From assembly GCF_900111295.1 (NCBI RefSeq), contig NZ_FOGT01000019.1, forward strand, positions 1-64,000: a DNA stretch of 64,000 nucleotides. Direction: 5' to 3'. The first letter of the stretch is position 1. The number at the start of each line of letters is the position of its first letter. The notes below the pieces were generated by a model. It saw only the letters and a program-made list of their open reading frames with translations, did no database searches and was not told the DNA's origin. This DNA is from Salipaludibacillus aurantiacus (lineage in GTDB: Bacteria > Bacillota > Bacilli > Bacillales > Salisediminibacteriaceae). The position numbers were made by a program, and so were the translations under genes. Positions 50,936 to 59,188 of this stretch are shown here, piece after piece.

Positions 50936-52954
50936 ATGAAAAACTACGAATATGAAACGAAAAAACCTAATATCGTATTTTATATTTCAGCTCCATTAGT
51001 TGCCCTGTTTGTACTGTGGGGCGCGGTAGGACCAGCATCTTTAGCTGCAGTCTCAGAAAGGGCTTTAGCTTTTACTTTAGACAACTTCGGCTGGTTTTAC
51101 ATGCTTTCTACTGCCTTTTTTATTGCATTTGTACTCTTTTTAGCTGTCAGCCCTTTCGGAAAACTAAAACTTGGCAAGCCACACGAAAAACCTGAATATA
51201 AGTTCTACACATGGCTCGGAATGCTTTTTTCCGCAGGAATTGGTGTAGGTTTTATCTTTTGGGGAGTCGCGGAACCTGTCCTGTATTTCTTTGATCCCCA
51301 TCCGGATTATGTGGGTGCCCCTGATGGCGTAAGAGCTGCTGCAGGGCTTCGTTACGGCGTTTTCCATTGGGCAATGCACCCTTGGGCAATTTTCTCATTA
51401 GTCGCTCTTACATTAGCATATGTCCAGTTTCGAAAAGACCAGCCAGCCTTAATCAGTTCAGCTTTTCAGCCGATTTTGGGTGATAAAGCATACGGGCCGT
51501 TCGGAAAAGGGATCGACACTTTAGCCGTCCTTGCGACATCCACAGGGGTTGCTACGACATTTGGTCTTAGTGCCTTGCAAATCTCCGGCGGCTTTTCTTA
51601 CTTAATTGACGGCGTTCCGAATAACTGGGGAACACAGCTGACTATTATTTCTATTATTACTGTTTTATTTATTTTCTCCGCAGCCTCAGGCGTTAATAAA
51701 GGAATTAAGATCTTAAGTACGATTAACCTTTCTATAGGAACTGTTTTACTGCTTTTTGTTATTATAGCTGGGCCAACATTGTTAATCGCTCAGAACTTTG
51801 TAACCACAATAGGCGATTATATGACGAATGTTGTTCAGATGAGTTTTGATTTAAATCCCTTCGGAGACGGAGAATGGCTAGGTAACAACACTATTTTCTT
51901 TTGGGCGTGGCATATTTCCTGGGCGCCTTTCATGGGCATATTTATTGCCCGTATTTCCAGGGGCCGGACAATCAGGGAGTTTGTAGCGGGTGTACTTATC
52001 GTACCGTCTGTGTTAGCCGCCCTTTGGTTTACCGCATTTGGCGGAACTGCCCTGGATATGATTCTTGGAGGGAATGAACAGATCGGAAACCTTGTAATGG
52101 AAGACGTGGAAGTTGCCCTGTTTGCTACTTTAGGGAATTTACCGTTTAGTCTAATAATGAGTGTCCTTGCAGTCATACTTATTATCATTTTCTTCATTAC
52201 GTCTGCCGACTCCGCCTCTTATGTTTTAGGGGCCATGACAAGTGCAGGAAGTCTGAGCCCTAAACTAAGCATTAAAGTCATTTGGGGATTCCTGATTGCA
52301 GGTACAGCCAGTGTGCTGTTAATCAGTGGTGGTCTGGAGGGACTGCAGACTGCTTCCATTGTCGCTGCTCTTCCGTTTGCCATCATAATGGTTGTCATGC
52401 TTTTTTCCCTGCTTATTATGATGGGAAAAGATTTGCATGCAGAAAAATTACGTTCAACTAAACGGGAACGGAAGAAAGTTAAAGAAGAAGTATACGGCGG
52501 CATGAAAGAAAACATTTATGAGGATTTTAAAGAAGAAGCTTACGATGAAATGAAGGATGAAGTTTATAAACAAATGAAGGGCGAAGTCTATGATGACTTT
52601 AAAGACAACGCCCAAGACACCATCAAAGGCAAAGTCTACGAGCAAGTAAAAGATGATGTTTATGATGATTTTAAAGAAGAAGCTTACGATGAAATTAAAG
52701 ACGAAGTTTACGAACAGGTAAAAGATGAAGTTTACGAAGACTTCAAAGAAGAAGCATACAAAGATATAAAAGATGAAGTATATGAACAAGTTAAAGACGA
52801 AGTTTATGATGATATTAAGGAAGAAGTGTATGAAGAATTTAAACAAAAAATTTACGAAGATTTACGTGATGACATCGGTGACCAGCTGAAAGGGGACTTA
52901 GAAGCCAAAGAAAACAATGAGCCGAAACGAAAGAGAAAGTGGAGAAAGAAATAA
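50936..52954 (+). CDS. BCCT family betaine/carnitine/choline transporter with octad-repeat tail
   Basis: 672 residues. Residues 1-510 form the twelve-helix BCCT core (OpuD/BetP-like), including FSAGIGVGFIFWGVAEPVLYF (glycine-rich, sodium-coupled type), FFWAWHISWAPFMGIFIARISRGRTIREF (tryptophan-rich betaine site, TM8) and IIIFFITSADSASYVLGAM. Residues 517-652 are seventeen consecutive eight-residue repeats of the form [DE][DE][VA]Y[DE]x[FIVM]K, then a basic tail (PKRKRKWRKK). BetP senses osmotic stress through a C-terminal helix, so the tail may be a much enlarged osmosensor. OpuD in B. subtilis is about 512 residues, so the tail is the extra part. Confidence 0.92.
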   Translation: MKNYEYETKKPNIVFYISAPLVALFVLWGAVGPASLAAVSERALAFTLDNFGWFYMLSTAFFIAFVLFLAVSPFGKLKLGKPHEKPEYKFYTWLGMLFSAGIGVGFIFWGVAEPVLYFFDPHPDYVGAPDGVRAAAGLRYGVFHWAMHPWAIFSLVALTLAYVQFRKDQPALISSAFQPILGDKAYGPFGKGIDTLAVLATSTGVATTFGLSALQISGGFSYLIDGVPNNWGTQLTIISIITVLFIFSAASGVNKGIKILSTINLSIGTVLLLFVIIAGPTLLIAQNFVTTIGDYMTNVVQMSFDLNPFGDGEWLGNNTIFFWAWHISWAPFMGIFIARISRGRTIREFVAGVLIVPSVLAALWFTAFGGTALDMILGGNEQIGNLVMEDVEVALFATLGNLPFSLIMSVLAVILIIIFFITSADSASYVLGAMTSAGSLSPKLSIKVIWGFLIAGTASVLLISGGLEGLQTASIVAALPFAIIMVVMLFSLLIMMGKDLHAEKLRSTKRERKKVKEEVYGGMKENIYEDFKEEAYDEMKDEVYKQMKGEVYDDFKDNAQDTIKGKVYEQVKDDVYDDFKEEAYDEIKDEVYEQVKDEVYEDFKEEAYKDIKDEVYEQVKDEVYDDIKEEVYEEFKQKIYEDLRDDIGDQLKGDLEAKENNEPKRKRKWRKK

Positions 52955-52963
52955 GAGTTATTA

Positions 52964-52991
52964 ACCCGTCCTTTAAAAGGGCGGTTTTTTT
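52964..52991 (+). terminator. Terminator after the BCCT gene
   Basis: CCCGTCCTTT/AAAGGGCGG stem followed by TTTTTTTT; the T-run touches the fluC stop on the opposite strand. Confidence 0.85.
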
Positions 52992-53374
52992 TAAAATAGT
53001 GTCATAAGTGTCATACCTGTTAAAAAAACTGCTATGCTCCCTCCTATGGTCAATGCAGTGTAGAGAGCGGCCTCAGGCCACTTCTTTTTCTGAAGCAGAG
53101 CAGAAGTTTCAATACTGAAAGTGGAAAATGTCGTAAATGCACCGAAAAATCCGATACCAACTAGCAGGAAAAGCGGATCATTATAAGCGAGTATAGGCAC
53201 TTCATTGTAAATAAACCCAAAAAACAGCCCCAGACCTAAAGAGCCTGTTAAATTAACGAAGAGCATGGCAGTTGGGATCTTTTTTTGCGGCATTCTATCT
53301 TTAATCCACAGACCGAGCAAGTATCTCCCCACTGCTCCGGCTCCTCCGCCAAGAGCGACCAGAAAAACATTCAA
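52991..53374 (-). CDS. crcB: Fluoride channel subunit FluC (CrcB), second of a pair
   Basis: 127 residues, four helices. LVALGGGAGAVGRYLLGLWI, LFVNLTGSLGLGLFFGF and GIGFFGAFTTFSTFSIETSALL contain the conserved GGxxGAxxRY, NxxGS and FxGxxTTFSTF motifs. It overlaps the upstream partner by four bases (ATGA), the usual layout for heterodimeric Fluc channels, in which two dissimilar subunits sit antiparallel. Confidence 0.93.
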   Translation of the reverse strand: MNVFLVALGGGAGAVGRYLLGLWIKDRMPQKKIPTAMLFVNLTGSLGLGLFFGFIYNEVPILAYNDPLFLLVGIGFFGAFTTFSTFSIETSALLQKKKWPEAALYTALTIGGSIAVFLTGMTLMTLF

Positions 53375-53778
53375 GCCCCCTCACCTGCTTCCCTTTTCTT
53401 ATGTGCGGCATGCTGGCCTAAAGCCATGCCGGCTATAGCGAGCGTAACCCCGCCTGTCAAAGAAATAATAAGGTACAGGCCTGCCATATATAAAGAACCT
53501 CCTTCTGTAAGAAAAACAGTATCCGCGGCAAGCGTGGACATTGTCGTGAAACCTCCGCAGAACCCCACACCAAGTCCCTCTTTTACAAAAGAGGGGACCA
53601 TTTTCACGAGCACCCAGCCTGTAAGAAAGCCGAGCAACAAACTCCCGGCGAGATTTTCTATTATGGTGCCTAAAGGAAAAAGGAGGGTTATTGTTTGTAA
53701 GTTAATCACATACCTCAATAAGGTACCTGCCGCCCCCCCGGCAAAAACAGCTGCTATTACGAGAAGCTTACTCTTCAT
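53371..53778 (-). CDS. crcB: Fluoride channel subunit FluC (CrcB), first of a pair
   Basis: 135 residues from ATG 53778 (AAGG eight bases upstream). Motifs FAGGAAGTLLRYVI, TIIENLAGSLLLGFLTGW and GVGFCGGFTTMSTLAADTVFL are present; the second motif has ENLAGS instead of NxxGS-type identity, normal for the divergent partner. Exports fluoride. No fluoride riboswitch is visible upstream. Confidence 0.92.
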   Translation of the reverse strand: MKSKLLVIAAVFAGGAAGTLLRYVINLQTITLLFPLGTIIENLAGSLLLGFLTGWVLVKMVPSFVKEGLGVGFCGGFTTMSTLAADTVFLTEGGSLYMAGLYLIISLTGGVTLAIAGMALGQHAAHKKREAGEGA

Positions 53779-54125
53779 CTGTATCACCTTATTATAAAAA
53801 ATTTATGTATAACTTTCACACAGCTTGATCTATTTATAAAATAAGCACAGCAAGGCTGCTCTGCTGACTTTCTATTTTATCAGAATTTGTATGAGGAGAC
53901 GATCTAAATCGGGAGGCACTTCATGTATTTAAAAAGCTTCCTTAAAGCCCCGAGAGACTGACTAGTGAGGTTCATCACTATTTTCGAGCTGTATCCCCTT
54001 TTGGTTATAATGCCTGTTTAGGCACTCATTTGCTGTATGCCTTCTGAGAGGGTTTAATTTTCTGTTTATTATAAAATTAGCAGATTCGGCTCTGACTGAG
54101 TGGTTCGTTTCCGCGTAAACACTAA
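53779..54125. other. Intergenic region without recognised features
   Basis: Apart from an imperfect hairpin (AGCACAGCA/TGCTCTGCT, about 53842-53864) I see no gene, repeat or riboswitch. Confidence 0.5.
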
Positions 54126-54172
54126 AAAAGGGGTTGTCCCAAAAGTCCGGATTTCGGAACAACCCCATATTT
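54126..54172 (-). terminator. Terminator after the PTS gene
   Basis: GGGGTTGTCCC / outer arm AACAACCCC, with the minus strand continuing into TTTTTTAG. It follows the EIIBC stop by about ten bases. Confidence 0.8.
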
Positions 54173-54183
54173 CATACAAACTA

Positions 54184-55599
54184 TTAACCGTCCATTTCTT
54201 CTTTCATTTTATCTGAGTAACCGAATAACCATGTAAGTGTGAAAGCCACTCCAATAGCAATAACATTTGTAATCAGGTATAAAATCAGGCTTGGGATTTC
54301 ATAAATATAAAGAAGCGTTCCCGGTATAACGGTAATTGCCATCCCTGAACCTTGAAGGTTGAAGAGTGCCGCAAAGAAACCGCCGGCTGCCCCTCCGATG
54401 AGACCCATAACAAATGGTTTGATATAACGTAAGTTAACACCAAAGATCGCAGGCTCTGTAATCCCTAAAAACGCAGAGATAGAAGAAGGAATTGCCAAGG
54501 CCTTTAGCTTACCTGAAGCTGTTTTTAAACCAACAGCAAGCGCTGCACCACCCTGAGCTGCAATACCCGCGGTAATAAGTGCGTTAAACGGGTTTAATCC
54601 GTCTTCAGCAAGAAGCTGGATCTCAAACAGGTGGAAAATATGGTGGACACCTGTAATTACGATCAGCTGGTGAAGACCACCGACAATCAGGCCGCTTAAT
54701 CCTAACGGTAATTCTAGAGCGACAGACGTTCCTGCCATAATGACATTTTCGACAATGGAGAAAATAGGACCGATTAAGAATAACGCACCTGTAATCATGA
54801 TAAGTAACGTTAAAAATGGTGTAAGAATTAAATCCAGTGATTCCGGTACACGCTGTCTTAGCCATTTTTCCAGTTTAGCTCCAAGGAAACCTGCAATAAA
54901 TGCTGGTAATACGGAACCCTGATAGCCAATAACCGGTATAAATCCTAAGAAATAAAGCGGATCTGCATCCCCCGCACCTACTGCATAAGCGTTAGGAAGC
55001 ACCGGGTTAACAAGCATTAAACCGAGGACAATACCAATAACTGGACTTCCTCCAAACACCCTGAACGCCGACCAGGCAATTAATGCCGGTAAAAAAGCAA
55101 AGGCTGTATCAGTTAATACTTGAGTATAGAGAATAAAATTCTCCGGGATCGCTTCAGGAGTCGTACCGAATAAAGCGAGAATATCTTCCTGGGTCACAAG
55201 ACCGCGAAGTCCCATAAACAAACCCGTCGCAACTAAAACAGGAATAATTGGAACAAAGATGTCACCAAACGTACGCAGAAGTCTTTGGAACTTGTTACCC
55301 TGCTTTTTCGTTTCCTGCTTTTGTTCTGATTTAGTAGACTCCGGCGCACCGAGAGCAATTACCTGTTCATGAATCCGGTTTACTGTGCCCGTTCCAAAAA
55401 TCACCTGGAATTGACCAGCGGTATAAAACGCGCCTTTCACTTTATCCAGGTCTTCTACTTTGTTCTGGTCAATTTTTTCTTTGTCTCTAACCATGATACG
55501 CAATCTTGTAGCACAATGAGCAACAGAGTCAATGTTCTCTAATCCGCCAACAGCTTCAATGAGTTCTTCTGCTATTTTCCGATTTTCATCTGCCATCAT
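54184..55599 (-). CDS. PTS EIIBC component, glucose superfamily, sucrose-type (SacP-like)
   Basis: 471 residues. The EIIB domain (1-90) has the phosphorylated cysteine in VAHCATRLRIMVRD (Cys 29). The EIIC domain (about 110-460) carries ten-odd membrane helices and the signature GITEPAIFGVNLRYIKPFVMG. Overall it resembles sucrose EIIBC (SacP/ScrA) more than glucose permeases, but trehalose cannot be excluded, and no hydrolase gene adjoins it. EIIA must be supplied in trans. The preceding LacI gene and two operators suggest substrate induction. Confidence 0.85.
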   Translation of the reverse strand: MMADENRKIAEELIEAVGGLENIDSVAHCATRLRIMVRDKEKIDQNKVEDLDKVKGAFYTAGQFQVIFGTGTVNRIHEQVIALGAPESTKSEQKQETKKQGNKFQRLLRTFGDIFVPIIPVLVATGLFMGLRGLVTQEDILALFGTTPEAIPENFILYTQVLTDTAFAFLPALIAWSAFRVFGGSPVIGIVLGLMLVNPVLPNAYAVGAGDADPLYFLGFIPVIGYQGSVLPAFIAGFLGAKLEKWLRQRVPESLDLILTPFLTLLIMITGALFLIGPIFSIVENVIMAGTSVALELPLGLSGLIVGGLHQLIVITGVHHIFHLFEIQLLAEDGLNPFNALITAGIAAQGGAALAVGLKTASGKLKALAIPSSISAFLGITEPAIFGVNLRYIKPFVMGLIGGAAGGFFAALFNLQGSGMAITVIPGTLLYIYEIPSLILYLITNVIAIGVAFTLTWLFGYSDKMKEEMDG

Positions 55600-55668
55600 A
55601 AAACTCTCCTTTCATTCTTTTACATTATGCCCTGACTGATAAGAGCCATACAATGAGTTCAAATAATG

Positions 55669-55682
55669 TGTAATCGATTCCA
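55669..55682. promoter_or_regulatory. LacI-family operator 1
   Basis: TGTAATCGATTCCA, near-palindromic around TAATCGATTA, repeated identically 42 bp away. A longer inverted repeat CATAACG/CGTTATG spans the interval. Confidence 0.75.
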
Positions 55683-55710
55683 TAACGTGTAAAAAATAAG
55701 AAAATCGTTA

Positions 55711-55724
55711 TGTAATCGATTCCA
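55711..55724. promoter_or_regulatory. LacI-family operator 2
   Basis: Second identical TGTAATCGATTCCA, four helical turns from operator 1, between the regulator gene and the PTS gene. The CG-centred palindrome is typical of LacI/GalR regulators. Confidence 0.75.
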
Positions 55725-55728
55725 CCAC

Positions 55729-56721
55729 CTATAATAAACTATCCCTTATTATAAGTCCATAGCTCATCGACAATTTTCTTGTCATTTCTGTGATATTTTT
55801 AATGTGCTCAATCATTAACTTTGCTGTTTCTGTTCCCGCTTTTTCATTATAATAATCCACTGTTGACAAAGAAGGAGTGACATATTTCGACAAGTCCGAT
55901 GCACCTATACCCATTACCGACATTTCTTCCGGAATCTTTATACCTTTTTTCTTTAAAGCTTGCATCGCTCCAATTGCCAGCCTGTCAGTTACGGCAAAAA
56001 TAGCAGTAGGTGCTTCTTTGGAATCAGCCAGCATAGTTAACATCGCTTTTTCTCCCGATTCAATATCAAATACCCCTTTTTGAACCCACGCCGGGTCGAC
56101 ATTTAACCGCGCTTTTTCCATTGCATCAAAATAGGCTTTTTTCCTTTCGTAGCCTACCGCTCTGTCAGTTTCATCCACACCGATAAAACCAATACGTTTA
56201 TGGCCGCGTTTAATAAACAGCGAGGTCACATCAAATGCTGCGTGGTAATCATCATATAAAACAGAGGACACTCCTGGCACATCCTGCCCTAGTGCCACAA
56301 CCGGAACATTAACATCCTTAATGGTTTGAATCAATCTGTCCTCAATATTTGTGGCTACGAGAATAATTCCGTCTACCCGTCTGCTTTGAAGAAGCTTAAA
56401 GTGCTCAATTTCTTTGTCTGTGTCTAAATTCGCATTTGCAAGTAGAATATGGTACCCGTGATTGCTTAACTCCCTGTCGATCCCGTCCACTACCCGGCTT
56501 GAAGTTTCAGTGCTGATTTTCGGAAGAATAACACCGATTACTTTTGACTTTTTTGTTCTGAGGGACTTTGCCTGTTCACTCGGAACGTAGCCTGTCTCCT
56601 TTATAACTTCCAGTACTCTCTTTTTAGCTTTTTCACTGACATAACCGGAATTATTAAGCACCCGTGACACGGTCGTGCGGGAGACCCCTGATAATTTAGC
56701 TATATCATTTATCGTTACCAA
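55729..56721 (-). CDS. LacI family transcriptional regulator
   Basis: 330 residues, TTG start after GAGAGGTGAG. N-terminal HTH VTINDIAKLSGVSRTTVSRVLNNSGYVSEKAKKRV (about 2-55), then the periplasmic-binding-like effector domain (IGVILPKISTETSSRVVDGID to LSTVDYYNEKAGTETAKLMIE). It resembles ScrR-type sucrose repressors in context. It is transcribed ahead of the PTS gene with a 129-base gap that holds the two operators. Confidence 0.9.
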   Translation of the reverse strand: MVTINDIAKLSGVSRTTVSRVLNNSGYVSEKAKKRVLEVIKETGYVPSEQAKSLRTKKSKVIGVILPKISTETSSRVVDGIDRELSNHGYHILLANANLDTDKEIEHFKLLQSRRVDGIILVATNIEDRLIQTIKDVNVPVVALGQDVPGVSSVLYDDYHAAFDVTSLFIKRGHKRIGFIGVDETDRAVGYERKKAYFDAMEKARLNVDPAWVQKGVFDIESGEKAMLTMLADSKEAPTAIFAVTDRLAIGAMQALKKKGIKIPEEMSVMGIGASDLSKYVTPSLSTVDYYNEKAGTETAKLMIEHIKNITEMTRKLSMSYGLIIRDSLL

Positions 56722-57090
56722 TATGACTCACCTCTCATTTACATATCACTACTACTATGGGTAATTAATCCATTTTTTTCAATAGTTTTAATGTCCTGCT
56801 TTTCAAAGGGGCATAAGTGGCTTTTTTCTTAAAAAGGGGGAAATTTACTTACTCAGTTACTAATATAATATAACAGGTAGCCAAAAGATTTCTATTATCA
56901 GACCATAACCAGGCCTGCTTTTAGTTTCGTCATTAATTAGTCAGGGAAAGGAGCTGCAAGCAATACCTGTTTTTAAAGTGGTATAATTATTTTAAAAGAG
57001 ACGTGGTGTTAACAACATACCCGGGAAAAGATAATATGAGACAAGGGAAATTTTTACAGGAGGGATTCAGCACGAGGAAGGAGCGATTGG
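56722..57090. other. Intergenic region with a candidate extended -10 promoter
   Basis: No gene is visible. TGGTATAAT (TATAAT at 56982-56987) is a good extended -10 element about 105 bases upstream of the STAS gene; the -35 is weak. Confidence 0.45.
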
Positions 57091-57399
57091 ATGATAAAAA
57101 CAATTCAGGAGCAGGATGGCTGGGTAAAAGTACAATTAGAAGGTGATATCTATTTTGAAGAGGCTTCCATTATTAGAGAGCAACTGATTAAGTATGCAGA
57201 ATCGGGCTGTGTTTATTTTGATTTCGATTTTTCAAACGTTACTTCACTGGACAGCAGCGGACTGGGAGTTTTGACAGCTATTTATAAACGGGCAGCCGAG
57301 CATAACGGACAAGTTAAAATATCGAATCCTCAAGGACCGGTAAAAGAGATCTTTGAGTTTACTAAACTGGACGGCCTCTTCCGAGTTGAAGAAAATTAA
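57091..57399 (+). CDS. STAS-domain anti-sigma factor antagonist (RsbV/SpoIIAA-like)
   Basis: 102 residues, a single STAS domain with the phosphorylatable serine in TSLDSSGLGVLTAIY (about residue 54). It is an orphan with no adjacent kinase or sigma gene; its partner may be RsbW or another GHKL kinase encoded elsewhere. GAAGGAGCGATTGG precedes the ATG. A terminator follows at 57449. Confidence 0.88.
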   Translation: MIKTIQEQDGWVKVQLEGDIYFEEASIIREQLIKYAESGCVYFDFDFSNVTSLDSSGLGVLTAIYKRAAEHNGQVKISNPQGPVKEIFEFTKLDGLFRVEEN

Positions 57400-57448
57400 A
57401 ATGAAAAGTTTTATTTCTCATGCACTCGTATGGAATGTCCACGGAATT

Positions 57449-57481
57449 ATAAAAACCTGCTCCTCTGGGGAGCAGGTTATA
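57449..57481. terminator. Terminator between the STAS and cold shock genes
   Basis: AACCTGCTCC pairs with GGAGCAGGTT around TCTGG, between convergent genes. Confidence 0.85.
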
Positions 57482-57506
57482 TGAGTGTTAGTTTTATAAA
57501 ACTAAA

Positions 57507-57704
57507 TTATAGTTTAACTACGTTAGAAGCTTGTGGTCCACGGTTACCTTCAACGATTTCGAATTCAACCTCTTGACCTTCTTCTAGAGTTTTGAAACCT
57601 TCAGCTTGGATAGCAGAGAAGTGTACGAATACATCGTCGCCATCTTCACGCTCGATGAAACCAAAACCTTTTTCTGAATTAAACCATTTTACTTTGCCTG
57701 TCAT
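57507..57704 (-). CDS. Cold shock protein (CspB/C/D family)
   Basis: 65 residues. RNP1 KGFGFIE and RNP2 VFVHFSAI are intact, with the WFNSEKGFG start and a GPQASNV end. It binds single-stranded RNA/DNA as an RNA chaperone. GGAGGCCGTTAAT precedes the ATG, and an A/T-rich leader of about 50 bases or more is visible. Confidence 0.96.
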   Translation of the reverse strand: MTGKVKWFNSEKGFGFIEREDGDDVFVHFSAIQAEGFKTLEEGQEVEFEIVEGNRGPQASNVVKL

Positions 57705-57884
57705 ATTAACGGCCTCCTTAAATTAAATCTTTGAATACCGTAAAAACCTTTCATGCCTTGCAAAATTACTTTTTCGAGGCCGAAAATTGTTTTTCGAAAT
57801 TCAAATCAGTTACTGTTAAACCATATCACATAATACTCTTGAAAGCAAGGTTCAGCAAAATATTTATTCCAAAACCTTTCCATA

Positions 57885-58337
57885 TTAAGGATCGGGCCGC
57901 AACTCCACCTTCTGGATTTTATTGTGCCGGTACTCTTCTAAACCTGTATTATCAGCTGATTCCTCCCCCTGTAAATAAAAAAGGGCTGATAAATGGATGT
58001 CATAGGTCCCGGGTTCAACCTGAATTTCTACCGGCTCACCTTCTCTTTCGCCTCCATTTTCCAAAGTCGTCTGCTGAGTAAGGTCTGCCTCTGTTTCTTC
58101 GTATTCATAGAGGACCTCATCGCCATGTTCTATCCTTTCAATCCACGCAAGGCTGCTGCCGTAATTAAAGGTAATGTCGTCTTCACCTTCATACACCAGC
58201 AAAGGGGTTGCTGTCAGCTTGCCGCCTGCATACACAGGATCAAGCGTTAACTCGACATCTTCATGTGACGGGGCATCACTGCAGGATTGAAAAGTAATAG
58301 CTGTCAAACTCATTAAAAACAAAGCAATCAGTTTCAT
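57885..58337 (-). CDS. Uncharacterised secreted protein, probable lipoprotein
   Basis: 150 residues. A short signal peptide MKLIALFLMSLTAITFQSC with a weak lipobox (FQSC) leads into a mature acidic beta-rich domain (VELTLDPVYAGGKLTATPLLVYEGEDDITFNYGSSLAWIERI ... GTYDIHLSALFYL), which looks like an intracellular-protease-inhibitor/BsuPI-type Ig fold. Monocistronic. The assignment is tentative. Confidence 0.6.
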   Translation of the reverse strand: MKLIALFLMSLTAITFQSCSDAPSHEDVELTLDPVYAGGKLTATPLLVYEGEDDITFNYGSSLAWIERIEHGDEVLYEYEETEADLTQQTTLENGGEREGEPVEIQVEPGTYDIHLSALFYLQGEESADNTGLEEYRHNKIQKVELRPDP

Positions 58338-58422
58338 TTAAAACACCTACTAGAAAAATAAATTGGAAACTCTCCCCTATTTTACTATAAAAATTATAAT
58401 ATTTGGGCTTTAAATATGAAAA

Positions 58423-58450
58423 ACGTCCTGCAAGGTACAGAACGTTTATA
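58423..58450 (-). terminator. Terminator after nagB
   Basis: AACGTCCTG pairs with CAGAACGTT around CAAGGTA; the T-run on the minus strand is short. Confidence 0.6.
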
Positions 58451-59183
58451 TATCTCTTGTTAATTGCGATAACGCTTCTTTATCAGCTATGACAGTCAGA
58501 TCTGAATGGTTTTGCAAGACTGTTGCAGGCGTCTGTTCGGTTATTTCGCCTTCAATCATTTTTTTCACAGCTTCCGCTTTATCTTTACCAGAGGCAAGCA
58601 GCAGAATACTTCTGCTTTCCATAATCGTTCCAATCCCCATGGTAATGGCTTTACGCGGAACTTTATTTTTGTCTGTAAAATACCTTGCATTCGCTTCAAT
58701 CGTGGAAGGTGCCAAATCGACTACTGCTGTTCTTCCTGAAAATGAGCTCCCGGGTTCATTAAAACCGATGTGGCCGTTCTGACCGATTCCGAGCAGCTGC
58801 AAATCAATCCCGCCCAAGTCTTGTATCAGTCTTTCATACCTTTTGCACTCTGCTTCACTGTCTCCTGTATCACCATGAGGCAAGTGTGTCTGGTCCCGGG
58901 GTATATTAATGGGTCTGAACAACTCGTCTTCCATATACTGATGATAGCTGTTAGGGTCTTCATCTGAAAGACCCACATATTCATCAAGATTTACCGTATG
59001 AAGGGCAGAAAGAGAGAGGTTCTTATCGTTGATATGTTTGATTAAACGTTTGTATAAACCGACAGGAGTGCCTCCGGTAGCTAAACCAAGCACTTTCACA
59101 TCCCCTCTTATAAGCCTTTCAAAAATGAACTGGGCCGCCTTTTCACTCATATCGTTATAATTTTCGGCTTTAATAATTTTCAT
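58446..59183 (-). CDS. nagB: Glucosamine-6-phosphate deaminase
   Basis: 245 residues from ATG 59183 (GAGGAG nine bases upstream); a GTG three codons earlier overlaps the nagA stop. LATGGTPVGLYKRLI, VNLDEYVGLSDEDPNSYHQYM (catalytic Asp) and LGIGQNGHIGFNEPGSSF are diagnostic. It converts GlcN6P to fructose-6-P and ammonia, downstream of NagA. Confidence 0.95.
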   Translation of the reverse strand: MKIIKAENYNDMSEKAAQFIFERLIRGDVKVLGLATGGTPVGLYKRLIKHINDKNLSLSALHTVNLDEYVGLSDEDPNSYHQYMEDELFRPINIPRDQTHLPHGDTGDSEAECKRYERLIQDLGGIDLQLLGIGQNGHIGFNEPGSSFSGRTAVVDLAPSTIEANARYFTDKNKVPRKAITMGIGTIMESRSILLLASGKDKAEAVKKMIEGEITEQTPATVLQNHSDLTVIADKEALSQLTRDI

Positions 59184-59188
59184 TCCGC

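Noticed and set aside
52484-52891. CRISPR array
   Set aside because: The 24-bp and 72-bp periodicities are in-frame protein repeats of the BCCT tail, without spacers. No CRISPR array or cas gene was seen in the window.
53779-53960. Fluoride riboswitch upstream of the fluC pair
   Set aside because: The conserved crcB-motif core could not be found; only an imperfect hairpin is visible.
53962-54168. 68-codon frame on the minus strand downstream of the PTS gene
   Set aside because: It begins inside the terminator region, has no Shine-Dalgarno and no recognisable features.
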